A stretch of 64,000 nt of DNA. It comes from Bacteroidetes bacterium MED-G20 (lineage in GTDB: Bacteria; Bacteroidota; Bacteroidia; Flavobacteriales_D; Parvicellaceae). This document shows, piece by piece, positions 26,025 to 36,421 of this stretch (position 1 is the first letter of the stretch; the number at the start of each line of letters is the position of its first letter). Where the stretch lies: NCBI GenBank assembly GCA_905182745.1, contig CAJJCR010000001.1, positions 1-64,000 of the forward strand, in the 5' to 3' direction. A model generated the notes under the pieces. The model had not been told where the DNA came from and searched no databases. It worked only from the letters and a program-made list of their open reading frames with translations. The translations under genes and the position numbers were made by a program.

Positions 26025-28466
26025 CTATAAAGAAGATTTTTCTGACTTTTCGATTGGCTCAACACTTATTTCACCAGAAGAAGTCTTTATTTCATTGTCT
26101 GAAATAGTTTCTCCATCTTTATTAATGGAGACTGAAATAACATTTGAATTAATAGAAGACAGATTTATATCTGGATTTACTACCAAATCTTTATTTTCTG
26201 TTTTAGCACAACAAGGTTTTTTACCTTCAGAAGAACATTTTTTAATCTCACTTTTATTAACTGCTGAAACCTCATCGGAAACATGCCCATCACCTAAAAT
26301 AGGTGCAATCACCAATCCAATAAGACAAGTTAACTTAATAAGAATATTCATAGAAGGTCCAGATGTGTCTTTAAAAGGGTCTCCAACAGTATCTCCAGTA
26401 ACTGCAGCCTTATGAGCCTCAGAACCTTTATAAGTCATTTCACCATTAATTTCAACTCCCGCTTCAAAAGATTTTTTTGCATTATCCCAAGCTCCACCCG
26501 CATTGTTTTGAAAAATAGCCCAAAGAACTCCACTAACAGTAACTCCTGCCATGTAGCCACCAAGCATTTCAGCAACTAATAGATTATTAGATGGATATGC
26601 CAACTTGCCTATAAGTACTATTATAATTGGAAATCCAATAGTTAATAGTCCAGGAAGCATCATTTCTTTTAAGGATGCCTTGGTAGAAATATCTACACAT
26701 TTATCGTATTCTGGTTTGCCAGTACCTTCCATAATTCCAGGAATTTCTTTAAACTGACGAACAACTTCGTTAACCATTTCCATTGCAGCTTTTCCAACTG
26801 CATTCATCGCTAACGCTGAAAAAACAACAGGAACCATTCCACCAACAAAGAGCATAGCAAGAACAGGTGCTTTAAAGATATTAATTCCGTCAATTCCAGT
26901 AAAAGTTACGTACGCTGCAAATAGCGCCAATGAAGTTAATGCTGCAGAAGCAATAGCAAAACCCTTTCCAGTAGCTGCAGTCGTGTTTCCAACAGCATCT
27001 AAAATATCGGTACGTTCTCTAACAATAGGGTCTTGCTCACTCATTTCAGCAATTCCACCGGCATTGTCAGCAATAGGACCAAAGGCGTCTATAGCCAACT
27101 GCATTGCAGTAGTAGCCATCATTGCAGAAGCTGCTAAAGCAACTCCGTAAAACCCAGCAAATGCATAGGACATCCAAATTGCAGCGGCAAATAAAAGTAC
27201 AGATGAAAAAGTAGAAATCATTCCAGTAGCTAATCCGGCAATAATATTGGTTCCAGCCCCTGTACTAGACTGCTGAACAATTTTTAAAATTGGAGGTTTT
27301 CCTAGCCCGGTATAGTATTCTGTAAATGCAGATATACCAGCACCTACTACTAAGCCAACTAAACAAGCATAGAAAACTCTCATTGATGAAATATCTTGTA
27401 GTCCTTCTCCAAAGAAATTCATTTGCATTGTCTCGGGAAGCATGAACTTACATAAAACATAACAAGATATAGCAACCATTAAAATAGATGCCCAATTTCC
27501 AATATTTAAAGCTCTTTGAACCTCAGGTTCTTTGGCGTCATTAGAAGATATTTTCACAAAGAAAGTTCCAATAAGAGAGATTACAATACCAACACCAGCA
27601 ATTGCCATTGGTAATAATATTGGACCAATTCCACCAAAAGCATCTTCAATCATACCACCCATATCCTTAATGATATAATTCCCTAAAACCATCGCTGCTA
27701 AAACTGTGGCAACGTAAGAGCCGAATAAATCAGCACCCATTCCAGCAACATCTCCAACATTGTCTCCAACGTTATCTGCTATAGTAGCTGGGTTTCTTGG
27801 ATCATCTTCAGGTATATCTGCTTGAACTTTGCCAGCTAAATCTGCGCCAACATCAGCAGCCTTTGTATAGATCCCTCCACCAACTCTTGCAAATAATGCA
27901 ATAGACTCAGCTCCCAAAGAAAATCCTGCTAAAGTTTCCAATACCATAGTCATATCTGAAACACCAGTTTCTGTAGACCAAACTCCACCCATGAACAATT
28001 GGTAAAATAATATAAAGAAAGAGGTTAATCCTAATACTGCTAGTCCTGCAACGCCTAGTCCCATCACTGTACCTCCACCAAATGAAACTTTTAATGCTTG
28101 TGGTAAACTTGTTCTTGCAGCTTGAGTAGTTCTGACATTAGTTTTAGTAGCTATTTTCATACCCATGTTTCCTGCAAAAGCAGAAAAAATAGCACCTATT
28201 ATAAAGGCTACTACAATTAAAATGTGAGTAGATGGAACCAAAAATGAAACTCCAGCCAAAACGATACTTGCGGCAAATACAAATACTGCCAGCAACCTGT
28301 ATTCCGCATTTAGAAATGCCAGTGCTCCTTGATAAATATGGTCTGAGATTTCCTTCATTTTACCGTCTCCGGCATCTTGCTTCATAACCCATGCTCTTTT
28401 AACTAGCATATATAATAATCCTACTAACGATAATACAATAGGTAAATAAATCACAAATGATTCCAT
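26025..28466 (-). CDS. hppA: K+-dependent membrane-bound pyrophosphatase (Na+ or H+ pump)
   Basis: The enzyme couples pyrophosphate hydrolysis to ion pumping across the inner membrane. The 813-residue protein shows the substrate loops ADVGADLAGKVQADIPEDDP and DNVGDNVGDVAGMGADLFGS near residues 205-250, and a third acidic cluster in GDTVGDPFKDTSGPS. GNTTAATGKGFAIASAA carries Ala where K+-independent enzymes have Lys, so K+ dependence is predicted. About 16 membrane helices are expected. After the last helix (LTCLIGLVIAPILG) there is an extra polar tail of roughly 85 residues with a Cys cluster (KKCSSEGKKPCC). The pumped ion cannot be told by eye. Confidence 0.95.
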   Translation of the reverse strand: MESFVIYLPIVLSLVGLLYMLVKRAWVMKQDAGDGKMKEISDHIYQGALAFLNAEYRLLAVFVFAASIVLAGVSFLVPSTHILIVVAFIIGAIFSAFAGNMGMKIATKTNVRTTQAARTSLPQALKVSFGGGTVMGLGVAGLAVLGLTSFFILFYQLFMGGVWSTETGVSDMTMVLETLAGFSLGAESIALFARVGGGIYTKAADVGADLAGKVQADIPEDDPRNPATIADNVGDNVGDVAGMGADLFGSYVATVLAAMVLGNYIIKDMGGMIEDAFGGIGPILLPMAIAGVGIVISLIGTFFVKISSNDAKEPEVQRALNIGNWASILMVAISCYVLCKFMLPETMQMNFFGEGLQDISSMRVFYACLVGLVVGAGISAFTEYYTGLGKPPILKIVQQSSTGAGTNIIAGLATGMISTFSSVLLFAAAIWMSYAFAGFYGVALAASAMMATTAMQLAIDAFGPIADNAGGIAEMSEQDPIVRERTDILDAVGNTTAATGKGFAIASAALTSLALFAAYVTFTGIDGINIFKAPVLAMLFVGGMVPVVFSALAMNAVGKAAMEMVNEVVRQFKEIPGIMEGTGKPEYDKCVDISTKASLKEMMLPGLLTIGFPIIIVLIGKLAYPSNNLLVAEMLGGYMAGVTVSGVLWAIFQNNAGGAWDNAKKSFEAGVEINGEMTYKGSEAHKAAVTGDTVGDPFKDTSGPSMNILIKLTCLIGLVIAPILGDGHVSDEVSAVNKSEIKKCSSEGKKPCCAKTENKDLVVNPDINLSSINSNVISVSINKDGETISDNEIKTSSGEISVEPIEKSEKSSL

Positions 28467-28671
28467 AATTTTAAAGAATTGATTTTTTAGGACAGCGAAA
28501 TTATATTTTTAAACATTATTGTGCAAATATGAGGATATAAATATAGCGTTTACAGAGCAAACGATAAAATTTAAAAGTGCTATTTATGGTTTAATTGCTT
28601 AGAAAAAGTAGATTTTGCAAACTATTAAAAAAACAAAACTGTATCATTATAGATAAATTCAGTCCATATAA

Positions 28672-30015
28672 ATGAAATATTTATTCAAAATATTATTGCT
28701 TTTACCAGGGTTTATATTGGGGCAAAATAATCATTTAAAAAGCTATATACCATTTGATACTTGCAAATTTAGTTCTCATCCAATTTTAGAAATTAAAGTA
28801 TGGGCTCATGTATTACAACAATCTTCAGAAACCCCAAAAAATATCAACAAAGATTCATCTCATTTAATAGCGGAGCAATTTCAATGGATTAATAAGATTT
28901 ACAGCAACTTAAAATCTCCCTCAATAAAGAACTCAAATAACGAAAAACCCTATATCAAAGATTCAAGAATACAATTTTTAGTAGATACTATTTCCTACCA
29001 TATAGATAGTATTGGATGGGAAAGAATGGAAATTGTTATGGAAAAAGACACCAATAGGTGGTTAGAAATTTTAGAAATAAATGCAGATTCTAATACAATT
29101 ACTATAAAAGGAGTGAAAAATAATTTTAGGCCCATACTAGATAGTTTAAAAGTCTTTGGAACAAATTCTAACAATGGGATATTGCATACTTCTCACGCAA
29201 AAAAAGAGGGAAGAAATACCGTTATACATATTAAAGAAATTCTAAATGTTTCCGAGGGAAGAATTGGAGTCATAAGCTACTTTAAGAAAGTTGACAAAAA
29301 TTGTAATAAAGATAACTGGGTAAGATTTACAAATGAAAATAAAGAATTTTTGCATGTCTTTTATACTGGTGCTTCAAGTTCTGTTCCAGCATTTGGGTGT
29401 GGTCCATCCCCTTTCTACTTGAATGTATCAAAATTCCTTGATAATGGAAGATATGCAACAGCACAATTAACCGCTCACGAATTGGGGCACTGCATTGGAT
29501 TAAGACATACCAATACTCCTCAATTTTCAGACCTTCCAAGAAAAGATAAATTTGGTTGGGTCAACTGTAATTCTAATAATGTTAGTAATAATATTATGGG
29601 CTACAATCTATGTAGGAATTACTTATCTCCTATGCAAATTGGGCATATTCATTACCGATATTCAACCATAAATGAGCTAAGTCTAACCACCAATAATTTA
29701 ACGTCAAGTAGTTCTAAAATTGTTGTTAAAAAAAATACTAATTGGGATAAAAATATTTTATCAAAAGGAACTATAATCATTAAAAAAAATAAAACACTTA
29801 TAGTTTCTAAAAATCTTTTGATGCCAAAAAACGGGGTTGTAGTTTTAGAAAAAAATAGTAAAATCATAGTTGATGGTGGGAGAATATATAGTCCATCAAA
29901 AGATTGGAACGGGATTATAAGAAAAAAAGGCAAGGCTAAAAACAAGAAATGGCATTGTAGAAAAAAAGTGAATAGTCAAATTATTTTACTCAATAATGGG
30001 GAAATTTCTTATTGA
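28672..30015 (+). CDS. Secreted M43-like zinc metalloprotease
   Basis: The 447-residue protein has a signal peptide (MKYLFKILLLLPGFILGQ) and a metzincin zinc motif HELGHCIGLRH with His269, Glu270, His273 and His279, followed by a Met-turn (NNIMGYN). This fits the M43 (pappalysin/cytophagalysin) group. The C-terminal part (about 345-420) is short repeated strands (GTIIIKKNKTLIVSKNLLMP, NGVVVLEKNSKIIVDGGRIY) resembling a small beta-helix rather than a clear T9SS sorting domain. The DNA upstream (28467-28671) is AT-rich and shows no clear gene. It is convergent with the AsmA-like gene, overlapping by seven bases. Confidence 0.82.
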   Translation: MKYLFKILLLLPGFILGQNNHLKSYIPFDTCKFSSHPILEIKVWAHVLQQSSETPKNINKDSSHLIAEQFQWINKIYSNLKSPSIKNSNNEKPYIKDSRIQFLVDTISYHIDSIGWERMEIVMEKDTNRWLEILEINADSNTITIKGVKNNFRPILDSLKVFGTNSNNGILHTSHAKKEGRNTVIHIKEILNVSEGRIGVISYFKKVDKNCNKDNWVRFTNENKEFLHVFYTGASSSVPAFGCGPSPFYLNVSKFLDNGRYATAQLTAHELGHCIGLRHTNTPQFSDLPRKDKFGWVNCNSNNVSNNIMGYNLCRNYLSPMQIGHIHYRYSTINELSLTTNNLTSSSSKIVVKKNTNWDKNILSKGTIIIKKNKTLIVSKNLLMPKNGVVVLEKNSKIIVDGGRIYSPSKDWNGIIRKKGKAKNKKWHCRKKVNSQIILLNNGEISY

Positions 30016-32618
30016 TCAATTTCGAATTCTGGTTTTTTCTTTTCTGGTTCTTCAACTCCAAGCTTTTTTAAAAATTTATCTAGTTTAGAAGAATCCTTTT
30101 TCTTTTTTATTTTTAGATTTTGACGGACTTTGAGCTCTTGAATAGTGTCTTTATTTAATATTTCTTGTTCTAATTCAAATACTTCACTCTTTTTTTCCTC
30201 TTCTTGGTATTCGCCCTTTATAATGTCTTTTATTGTTTCTTTTTCATTAGAAATTATTTCTTTTCTTTCTTTCTTAATTTCTGCCTTGTCAAAGCCACAA
30301 CTTAAATCCTCAACAGGTCCCGATATTTTTAAAAATAATTGTTTCCCTTTTACTGGGTTTTCTTGGACAATGTCAGATTTTGATTTCTTTTTTCTAACTA
30401 TGTCAGCCCAATTAAAACTTAAGTGATAATCCACCAGGTTTTCAAGATTATAATTTCCGTAAAAAGAAAAATCTAAGACATCATTTTCAAAATTGGTTTT
30501 ATCAATTTCTGTTATTCCATCAGATGAAATTATAGTGGATTTGAAATCTTTAAATACTACTTTATGAAGATTTTTCTCGTAATGATTTATATCAATTATA
30601 TTTCTAGTGATAACACTATTTTCAAAAACTTTTAGAATGTCATATAAAAAAGGATACTCTAAAAGTACAATGCCTTTAAAAGTATTCTTGGATTCGACAG
30701 AAGAGTTTTGAAAATCCCAATTGTTTAAAGAATCAAAAATTAATTGCGAATTAAAATCACTTGAAATACTACCTGAAATATGTTCGTTTTTTATATAATC
30801 CTGATCAAAATCGTTAAATGATTTCATTAACTGTTTAATATTTAAACTTGATAATTCGCCGTCTATCAACCAGTTTTGATTGTCACTACTTAAATCCGCA
30901 TTATAGATGTTTAATAAAATATCTCCATCATAAGACTCCATAAATAAATTCTTAATCTCTATTGATTTATTGATTTTGAGTCTTTTGGAGGCAATATTGA
31001 AAAACTTTAAATTATCGTAATAAAGTTCATTGGCAGTTATAGCTCCTTCCAAATCTATTTGATAATCTGTATTGGAAGAATCTTTAGAATCAAATATTTC
31101 TAAGAAATCATCTAGATGGAATTTGTCAATTTTTAAGTCGTAATTACATTTAATTTTTTTGGAGTCAGCTTGAATCAATTTATTCCAGTCCATGAAGTTT
31201 AAATTCATTGAAAATTCATCTTCATCAAAAAAGGAGTTTTGAACTGTAATGTCTATATTTTTTTTAGAAATATCAGCTTCAAAATCATTTAATTCTAAAT
31301 GGGTTTTTTGAGGCAAATAATCTATGTTTATTTTTTCACTAACTATCTTCCCGTCTAAATTCTCAAAAAATAATTTATCGTTTTTAGTGTTGATTTTTGT
31401 TTCTATTTCAATAGCAGTTTCTCCATCAAAAGAAAAATCTTTAAGAGTTGTGAAAAAAGGAATTTTATTTAAGTCAAATAACCCCTCTATCTTTAAAAAA
31501 TAAGTAGGCTTGTTAAAATTGTTAACCTCTAAATTGCCACTCATTATTTTGTCATTCATGAGAGCTGAAAAATTAATGATTTTAAGCTTTTGTTCCTTGT
31601 TATTAAACGTTCCACTTAAATCAATCTTTTCTAACTGAATATTATTTAGCTTGTCTTTCAAAGTTGCATTTTCAGCATTAAAATTCACAAAGAAACTAAT
31701 AGGTTGCTTGTTGTTCATCTCCCCATTTAGATTTCCATCAAAATTGAATATTCCATCAGAGCTAAATTTTGTTTTTATGCTGGCGTAATCTAATGGCAGA
31801 ATACTAAATATTTCAGATATTTGAATTTGGTTTCCTTTAATATTAAGATTTAACATGTCTTTTTTTGAGCTTTTATAATCTCCCTCTAAAAAGAAGTTCA
31901 TATCTGCTATTTTTAATTTCCCCTTTTTAATTGTCAAGGAAAAAGGATCATTTATTACATGCAAAATAATTTCTGTATTCGCGTTTTTAGAGCTTATATA
32001 ATTTACTCCTTCCAAATTAAATTTATTTACTGACATACTAGATAATATATTTAAGTCGTATTCTTTGTTAGAGAATTGGCCATTCAACTTTGAATCTGAA
32101 ATAGTGAAATCGTACTCTTGACTTAAGAGAATGTTTTGGTAATTCACTGAAAAATCTTTTAGAGTAAGTTGCTCTAAAGAAAACTTAAAGTTTTTATTTT
32201 CAGATTTGTCATTAGAAACAAACACATTGAAATTCTCTTTCCCATCGTTGCTAACTTTGGCGCCAAGACTCCCATTTTTTAATACCAACTTCCTGACTAT
32301 ATATTTTTTATTAATTAAATCATAAGCATCAAAATTCAGAAAAGCATTCTTTGCAAAGAGTAAAGTGTCATTGTCAGCCAAAGGATCTTTTATTAAAAGA
32401 TTGGAGAATTGCAAGGAGATTGCAGGAAAATAATTGAAAGCACTTAATTCTATATCTTGAATAATCATTGGTGAAATAAGCTGATTATTTATCTGTTGTA
32501 ATGCAATTTCTTTAATCTCTTTGTCGTATAATTTTATAACAGAAAATAAAACTCCAAATACCAATAGAATTATTAAAGCTAATATTGAAACGATATACTT
32601 AATTATACGAACAACCAT
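30009..32618 (-). CDS. AsmA-family membrane-anchored protein
   Basis: The 869-residue protein begins with a single membrane helix (about residues 8-30, YIVSILALIILLVFGVLFSV) and continues as a long periplasmic beta-rich region with the AsmA/DUF748-like pattern (ISPMIIQDIELSAFNYFPAI, FSNLLIKDPL). The last 150 residues turn Lys/Glu-rich. AsmA-like proteins are long grooved tubes implicated in phospholipid transport between membranes. The role here is inferred from the family only. It follows the M23 gene with 21 bases between, likely one transcript. Confidence 0.82.
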   Translation of the reverse strand: MVVRIIKYIVSILALIILLVFGVLFSVIKLYDKEIKEIALQQINNQLISPMIIQDIELSAFNYFPAISLQFSNLLIKDPLADNDTLLFAKNAFLNFDAYDLINKKYIVRKLVLKNGSLGAKVSNDGKENFNVFVSNDKSENKNFKFSLEQLTLKDFSVNYQNILLSQEYDFTISDSKLNGQFSNKEYDLNILSSMSVNKFNLEGVNYISSKNANTEIILHVINDPFSLTIKKGKLKIADMNFFLEGDYKSSKKDMLNLNIKGNQIQISEIFSILPLDYASIKTKFSSDGIFNFDGNLNGEMNNKQPISFFVNFNAENATLKDKLNNIQLEKIDLSGTFNNKEQKLKIINFSALMNDKIMSGNLEVNNFNKPTYFLKIEGLFDLNKIPFFTTLKDFSFDGETAIEIETKINTKNDKLFFENLDGKIVSEKINIDYLPQKTHLELNDFEADISKKNIDITVQNSFFDEDEFSMNLNFMDWNKLIQADSKKIKCNYDLKIDKFHLDDFLEIFDSKDSSNTDYQIDLEGAITANELYYDNLKFFNIASKRLKINKSIEIKNLFMESYDGDILLNIYNADLSSDNQNWLIDGELSSLNIKQLMKSFNDFDQDYIKNEHISGSISSDFNSQLIFDSLNNWDFQNSSVESKNTFKGIVLLEYPFLYDILKVFENSVITRNIIDINHYEKNLHKVVFKDFKSTIISSDGITEIDKTNFENDVLDFSFYGNYNLENLVDYHLSFNWADIVRKKKSKSDIVQENPVKGKQLFLKISGPVEDLSCGFDKAEIKKERKEIISNEKETIKDIIKGEYQEEEKKSEVFELEQEILNKDTIQELKVRQNLKIKKKKDSSKLDKFLKKLGVEEPEKKKPEFEIDQ

Positions 32619-32639
32619 ATAAGTTGAAAAGTTTTTAAT

Positions 32640-33899
32640 TTACTCCAGATTTATACTATCTAGAGTTGCTTTTATTTGTGCTATATCTAGATAGTATTTT
32701 GACTTTAAATTTTCCGCAATAGGATCTTTACTCGGCACATTTAGTTTAAGTGGGTTTTCAGCTTTACCATTTATGTATACACGATAGTCTAAGTGTGGAC
32801 CAGTACTTAAACCAGTACTTCCTACTTCTCCAATTTTCTGGCCCTGTTCAACATATTTACCCACCTTAATGCCTTTTTCAAATCTTAATAAATGTAGGTA
32901 TTTAGTAATCACATTCCCGAAAGAATGTTTTATTTTAATCATATTTCCAGCACCTCCAGATCTGCCAGCAAAGATCACTTTTCCATCTCCTGTTGAAACC
33001 ACATCTGTTCCAGATGGAGCTGCATAATCTACGCCGTGGTGAGGCCTGTAAATCTTTTTAATTGGATGTAACCTTCTATTAGAAAATTTAGAGGATATTC
33101 TTACATATTCTAAAGGTGCAGAAAGTAATGCCCTTTGCATACTTTCTCCAGATTCTGTAAAATAACTTTCAACCTTTTTAGATTTTGATAAATATCTAAA
33201 TGCATAAAAGTCCCTTCCTTTGTGGTTGAATAAAATCGCCTTAATATTTCCAACACCAATAAATTTATTCTCTACATATTTGGATTCAAAAATTATTTTG
33301 TAGTTATCTCCTGATTGAATATCAAAAAAATCAATTGTCCAAGCGTATAAACTAGCGACTTTAGAGACCAATGCAGGACTTAATTTATTATTGATAAAAC
33401 TTTGCCATAGACTTGAGGATATTGTTCCAGATGCTTTTTGAATTCTTATCTCAACAGGGCTTTTTATAACGGTTATGTTCAATGAGTCTAAAAAACTCAT
33501 AATCACCTTTTCAGTAAGTGAATGCTGGTAAATTAAATTGGAAAATTTATTGCTATCAGAATTAAAGATGGTAAAGTATTTATCTCCAGGATATATTTTT
33601 CTTATATCATAAATTTCTTTAAAATCATTTCCTAAACTATAAATTTGGTCATAGGAAATATTTAAACTTTGTAAAATCTCACTAAAACTTTGTCCATTTT
33701 TTACCGAGCTGCTGTCAATTTTAAAATTCTCAAGACTAAATCCCTGTATTTTTTTAAATATTTCAACTTCTTCTGTGGTGGTAATAGACTCCTGAACTGA
33801 TTTCTTGACATTTGTATTGGTAGAATTACAAGTTGAGAATAAAAATACAAGTCCAAGAAATATGGAACTTGAAATGAATTTGTTTAGTTTGAATACCAT
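32640..33899 (-). CDS. M23/LytM-domain lipoprotein with altered metal-site residue
   Basis: The 419-residue protein has a lipoprotein-type signal (ISSSIFLGLVFLFSTC), a LysM/OapA-like middle region, and a C-terminal M23 domain. HHGVDYAAPSG near residue 286 provides the His and Asp ligands. The usual HxH motif near residue 367 reads GPHLDYRVYINGK, so the second His is Asp. I recall similar HLD forms in other Bacteroidota, so this may be a subgroup feature. Without that His it may be a weak peptidase or, like EnvC and NlpD, a regulator of cell-wall amidases. Confidence 0.87.
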   Translation of the reverse strand: MVFKLNKFISSSIFLGLVFLFSTCNSTNTNVKKSVQESITTTEEVEIFKKIQGFSLENFKIDSSSVKNGQSFSEILQSLNISYDQIYSLGNDFKEIYDIRKIYPGDKYFTIFNSDSNKFSNLIYQHSLTEKVIMSFLDSLNITVIKSPVEIRIQKASGTISSSLWQSFINNKLSPALVSKVASLYAWTIDFFDIQSGDNYKIIFESKYVENKFIGVGNIKAILFNHKGRDFYAFRYLSKSKKVESYFTESGESMQRALLSAPLEYVRISSKFSNRRLHPIKKIYRPHHGVDYAAPSGTDVVSTGDGKVIFAGRSGGAGNMIKIKHSFGNVITKYLHLLRFEKGIKVGKYVEQGQKIGEVGSTGLSTGPHLDYRVYINGKAENPLKLNVPSKDPIAENLKSKYYLDIAQIKATLDSINLE

Positions 33900-33981
33900 A
33901 TTAATTACAATGATAATTCAACAGGATAATTAAACTTTAGACTTCAGTACAAATTATAAACATTAAAATGTGTTTTATAAT

Positions 33982-34770
33982 TCAATAAAAATTGCTTCTG
34001 TGGACTAACTTTATGTGCTCTTTTTCCCTGTTTTTTTTAAAAAAAACTATTCCAAGTGAAAATATATCTAGACCAAGCATTACTTTATCAAAATTGCAAA
34101 TTTCTTCCCAAGCTTGTTTCATATCGCCAGACCAATAAATATCGTCAAAAATAAAAATTGAATCTTCGTTTGCATACTCAGCTAACCAATAAAAATATCT
34201 TAACGTAGCTTGTTTAGAATGATTTCCATCAAAAAAAATCAAATCAAATTTATTTTTTAAAAGTTGGGGAATTATTTTATCAAAAGGCTGGTTTATAAGC
34301 TCTACGTTCTTAAGCTTTAAAGTATTAAAGTTTTTTTGAGCGAGGCTACTTACTTTAGGGTCTCCTTCTATGGTGGTAACTTTACCATCTTTATTAGCAT
34401 TCGACAGATAGGCAGTTGTAAGACCAAGAGAGGTGCCTATTTCAAGAATATTTTTTTTCTGAAAGAAACTTACCATTCTAAAAAGTATTTGTGCTTTTTC
34501 TGGACTAGATTGGACTTTTTTAGTTAGAATATTAATAGTACTACTTGAAGATTTAATAGATTTTGATCCTGCTCCTAAATCTATTAATTCAATTGCTTCA
34601 TTTTGTTTTAAAAGCAAACTTCTTACATGTTCTATGCCAATAAAAGAATAATACTTAATTGAACTATCAAGTATGTTTTCTATAAAGTCATGAACCATTG
34701 GAGAATGAATATTGTATTTATTGGTTCCCTGAAATAAAAACTTTAAATAAAAGCTGATTTTTTTAACCAT
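33982..34770 (-). CDS. SAM-dependent O-methyltransferase-like protein
   Basis: A class I methyltransferase with motif I in ILEIGTSLGLTTAYLSNA, the acidic residue in VTTIEGDPKVSSLAQ, and IFFDGNHSKQATLRYF and IFIFDDIYWSGDM resembling the metal-dependent O-methyltransferase group. The first 80 residues (NKYNIHSPMVHDFIENIL) are typical of a Bacteroidota subgroup of unknown substrate. The open frame begins at 34821, but that reading overlaps the divergent tatC frame. The ATG at 34770 (MVKKISFYLKFLFQG) is a better start and leaves 71 bases between the two genes. Confidence 0.8.
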   Translation of the reverse strand: MVKKISFYLKFLFQGTNKYNIHSPMVHDFIENILDSSIKYYSFIGIEHVRSLLLKQNEAIELIDLGAGSKSIKSSSSTINILTKKVQSSPEKAQILFRMVSFFQKKNILEIGTSLGLTTAYLSNANKDGKVTTIEGDPKVSSLAQKNFNTLKLKNVELINQPFDKIIPQLLKNKFDLIFFDGNHSKQATLRYFYWLAEYANEDSIFIFDDIYWSGDMKQAWEEICNFDKVMLGLDIFSLGIVFFKKNREKEHIKLVHRSNFY

Positions 34771-34841
34771 ATGCAAATTTAAGGCTTTAGTTGGTGCTAA
34801 TAAAAATTTTATTAAAGACATTATCTATTAGATTTGTATTT

Positions 34842-35681
34842 ATGAAAAGTGAAAATGAAAAAAAAGAACTTTCTTTTTTAGGACACTTAGAAGAATTAAG
34901 ATGGCGGCTTGTAAGATCAAGCGTTGTTATAATTTTAGCTGCAATAGTCTTATTTTATTTTACTGACCCTATTGTCCAGCAGTTTTACATAAACATGTCC
35001 AAAACTACTTTTCCTACTTACCAGTTTTTTTGTCTTCTTTCTGAAAAATTAAATATTAGTGATGCCCTTTGTGCAGATGACATCCCTATTCAAATTCAAT
35101 CTATTGAAATGACCAAGCAATTTTCGACAAATATGTATTTTGCATTAATTGGAGGGTTAATTATTTCTTTCCCATTTACATTTTATCAAATATGGTCATT
35201 TGTCAAGCCTGGTTTAAATATTAAAGAACTAAAAGCAACTAGATGGATTGTCTTTAACGCTAGCTTGTTGTTTTTTATGGGTATTTTATTTGGCTACTTC
35301 TTAATTAGTCCACTTTGCGTTCAATTCTTCGGAGGATATAAATTGACAGATCAAATTCAAAATAACTTTACGATTAGTTCATACATGTCAATGATTACAA
35401 CTTCTACCTTTTTATCTGGTTTATTTTTTGAATTACCTGTGGTTATGTATATTCTAGCAAAAATTGGAATCTTAGGACCGGATATTTTAAAAAAATATAG
35501 AAAACATTCTTTAGTTGCTATTCTAATACTATCTGCTTTAATTACTCCACCAGATGTAGTAAGTCAACTTTTAGTCTCTTTTCCAATTTATGCTTTATAC
35601 GAATTTGGAATTATTATCGTTAAAAGAGTAGAAAAGAAAAGATTAAGAGATCTTGAAAACGAAAACCCCAATACTGACTAA
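34842..35681 (+). CDS. tatC: Sec-independent protein translocase TatC
   Basis: TatC is the polytopic receptor of the twin-arginine export system and binds the RR signal peptide. The 279-residue protein starts with [15 protein letters not shown], the hallmark cytoplasmic N-terminus, and has six membrane helices with the conserved Phe-Pro block [15 protein letters not shown] and [20 protein letters not shown] near the end. The frame is open from 34791, but Met18 (34842) is the natural start. Its stop overlaps the lptB start by one base. No tatA is present in the window. Confidence 0.95.
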   Translation: MKSENEKKELSFLGHLEELRWRLVRSSVVIILAAIVLFYFTDPIVQQFYINMSKTTFPTYQFFCLLSEKLNISDALCADDIPIQIQSIEMTKQFSTNMYFALIGGLIISFPFTFYQIWSFVKPGLNIKELKATRWIVFNASLLFFMGILFGYFLISPLCVQFFGGYKLTDQIQNNFTISSYMSMITTSTFLSGLFFELPVVMYILAKIGILGPDILKKYRKHSLVAILILSALITPPDVVSQLLVSFPIYALYEFGIIIVKRVEKKRLRDLENENPNTD

Positions 35682-36421
35682 TGGAACTTAAGTCTATAAA
35701 TATTAATAAATCTTACAATGGAGTTGAAGTTGTAAAAGGTGTTTCTGTAAGCTTAAAAAAAGGAGAAATAGTTGGTCTACTAGGCCCTAATGGAGCTGGA
35801 AAAACTACAACTTTTGATATGATAGTTGGATTAATAAGTCCAGATGAGGGGGAGGTTTTTTTAAATGACTTAAAAATTACGAAAGTACCAATGTATAAGA
35901 GATCTAAAATGGGGATTGGATATCTTCCTCAAGAAGTTTCTGTTTTTAGAAAATTATCTGTCGAGGACAACATAAAAGCAATTTTAGAAATGTCTAGTTT
36001 GTCTAAACAACAACAAAAAGAAAAATTGGAAGGATTAATTACTGAATTTGGATTAAATCATGTAAGAAAAAATTTAGGAAGAAATCTTTCTGGAGGAGAA
36101 AAAAGAAGAACAGAAATTGCTAGATGTTTGGCTAATGAACCTGATTTTATATTATTAGATGAACCCTTTGCCGGAGTTGATCCAATTGCAGTAGAGGACA
36201 TCCAAAGAATAGTTCTTAAACTTAAGAAAAAAAATATTGGGATTTTAATTACGGATCACAATGTTCAAGAAACATTATCTATTGTTGATAGAGCATACTT
36301 ACTTTTTGAAGGAAAAATTCTCAAAGATGGAACAGCAGAAGATCTTGCTAAAGACGAGCAAGTAAGAAAAGTTTATTTGGGTCAAAAATTTGAATTAAAA
36401 AAGAAAACAATTGATTTTTGA
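35681..36421 (+). CDS. lptB: LPS export ABC transporter ATPase LptB
   Basis: LptB powers extraction of lipopolysaccharide from the inner membrane with LptF and LptG. The 246-residue ATPase has Walker [12 protein letters not shown] (about residues 34-44), Q-loop [13 protein letters not shown], signature [13 protein letters not shown] (about 133-145), Walker [14 protein letters not shown] and H-loop ITDHNV. The arrangement Y-L-P-Q-E-x-S-V-F and the overall length match LptB rather than amino-acid ABC ATPases. It is coupled to tatC by a one-base overlap and followed directly by tsaB. Confidence 0.95.
   Translation: MELKSININKSYNGVEVVKGVSVSLKKGEIVGLLGPNGAGKTTTFDMIVGLISPDEGEVFLNDLKITKVPMYKRSKMGIGYLPQEVSVFRKLSVEDNIKAILEMSSLSKQQQKEKLEGLITEFGLNHVRKNLGRNLSGGEKRRTEIARCLANEPDFILLDEPFAGVDPIAVEDIQRIVLKLKKKNIGILITDHNVQETLSIVDRAYLLFEGKILKDGTAEDLAKDEQVRKVYLGQKFELKKKTIDF

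Noticed and set aside
26095-26415. 106-residue frame antisense to the hppA C-terminus
   Set aside because: Shadow of the long hppA frame, with no promoter or homology clue.
28467-28671. Possible riboswitch upstream of hppA
   Set aside because: No recognisable conserved riboswitch core or terminator stem was seen. A near-match -7 element is all that is present.
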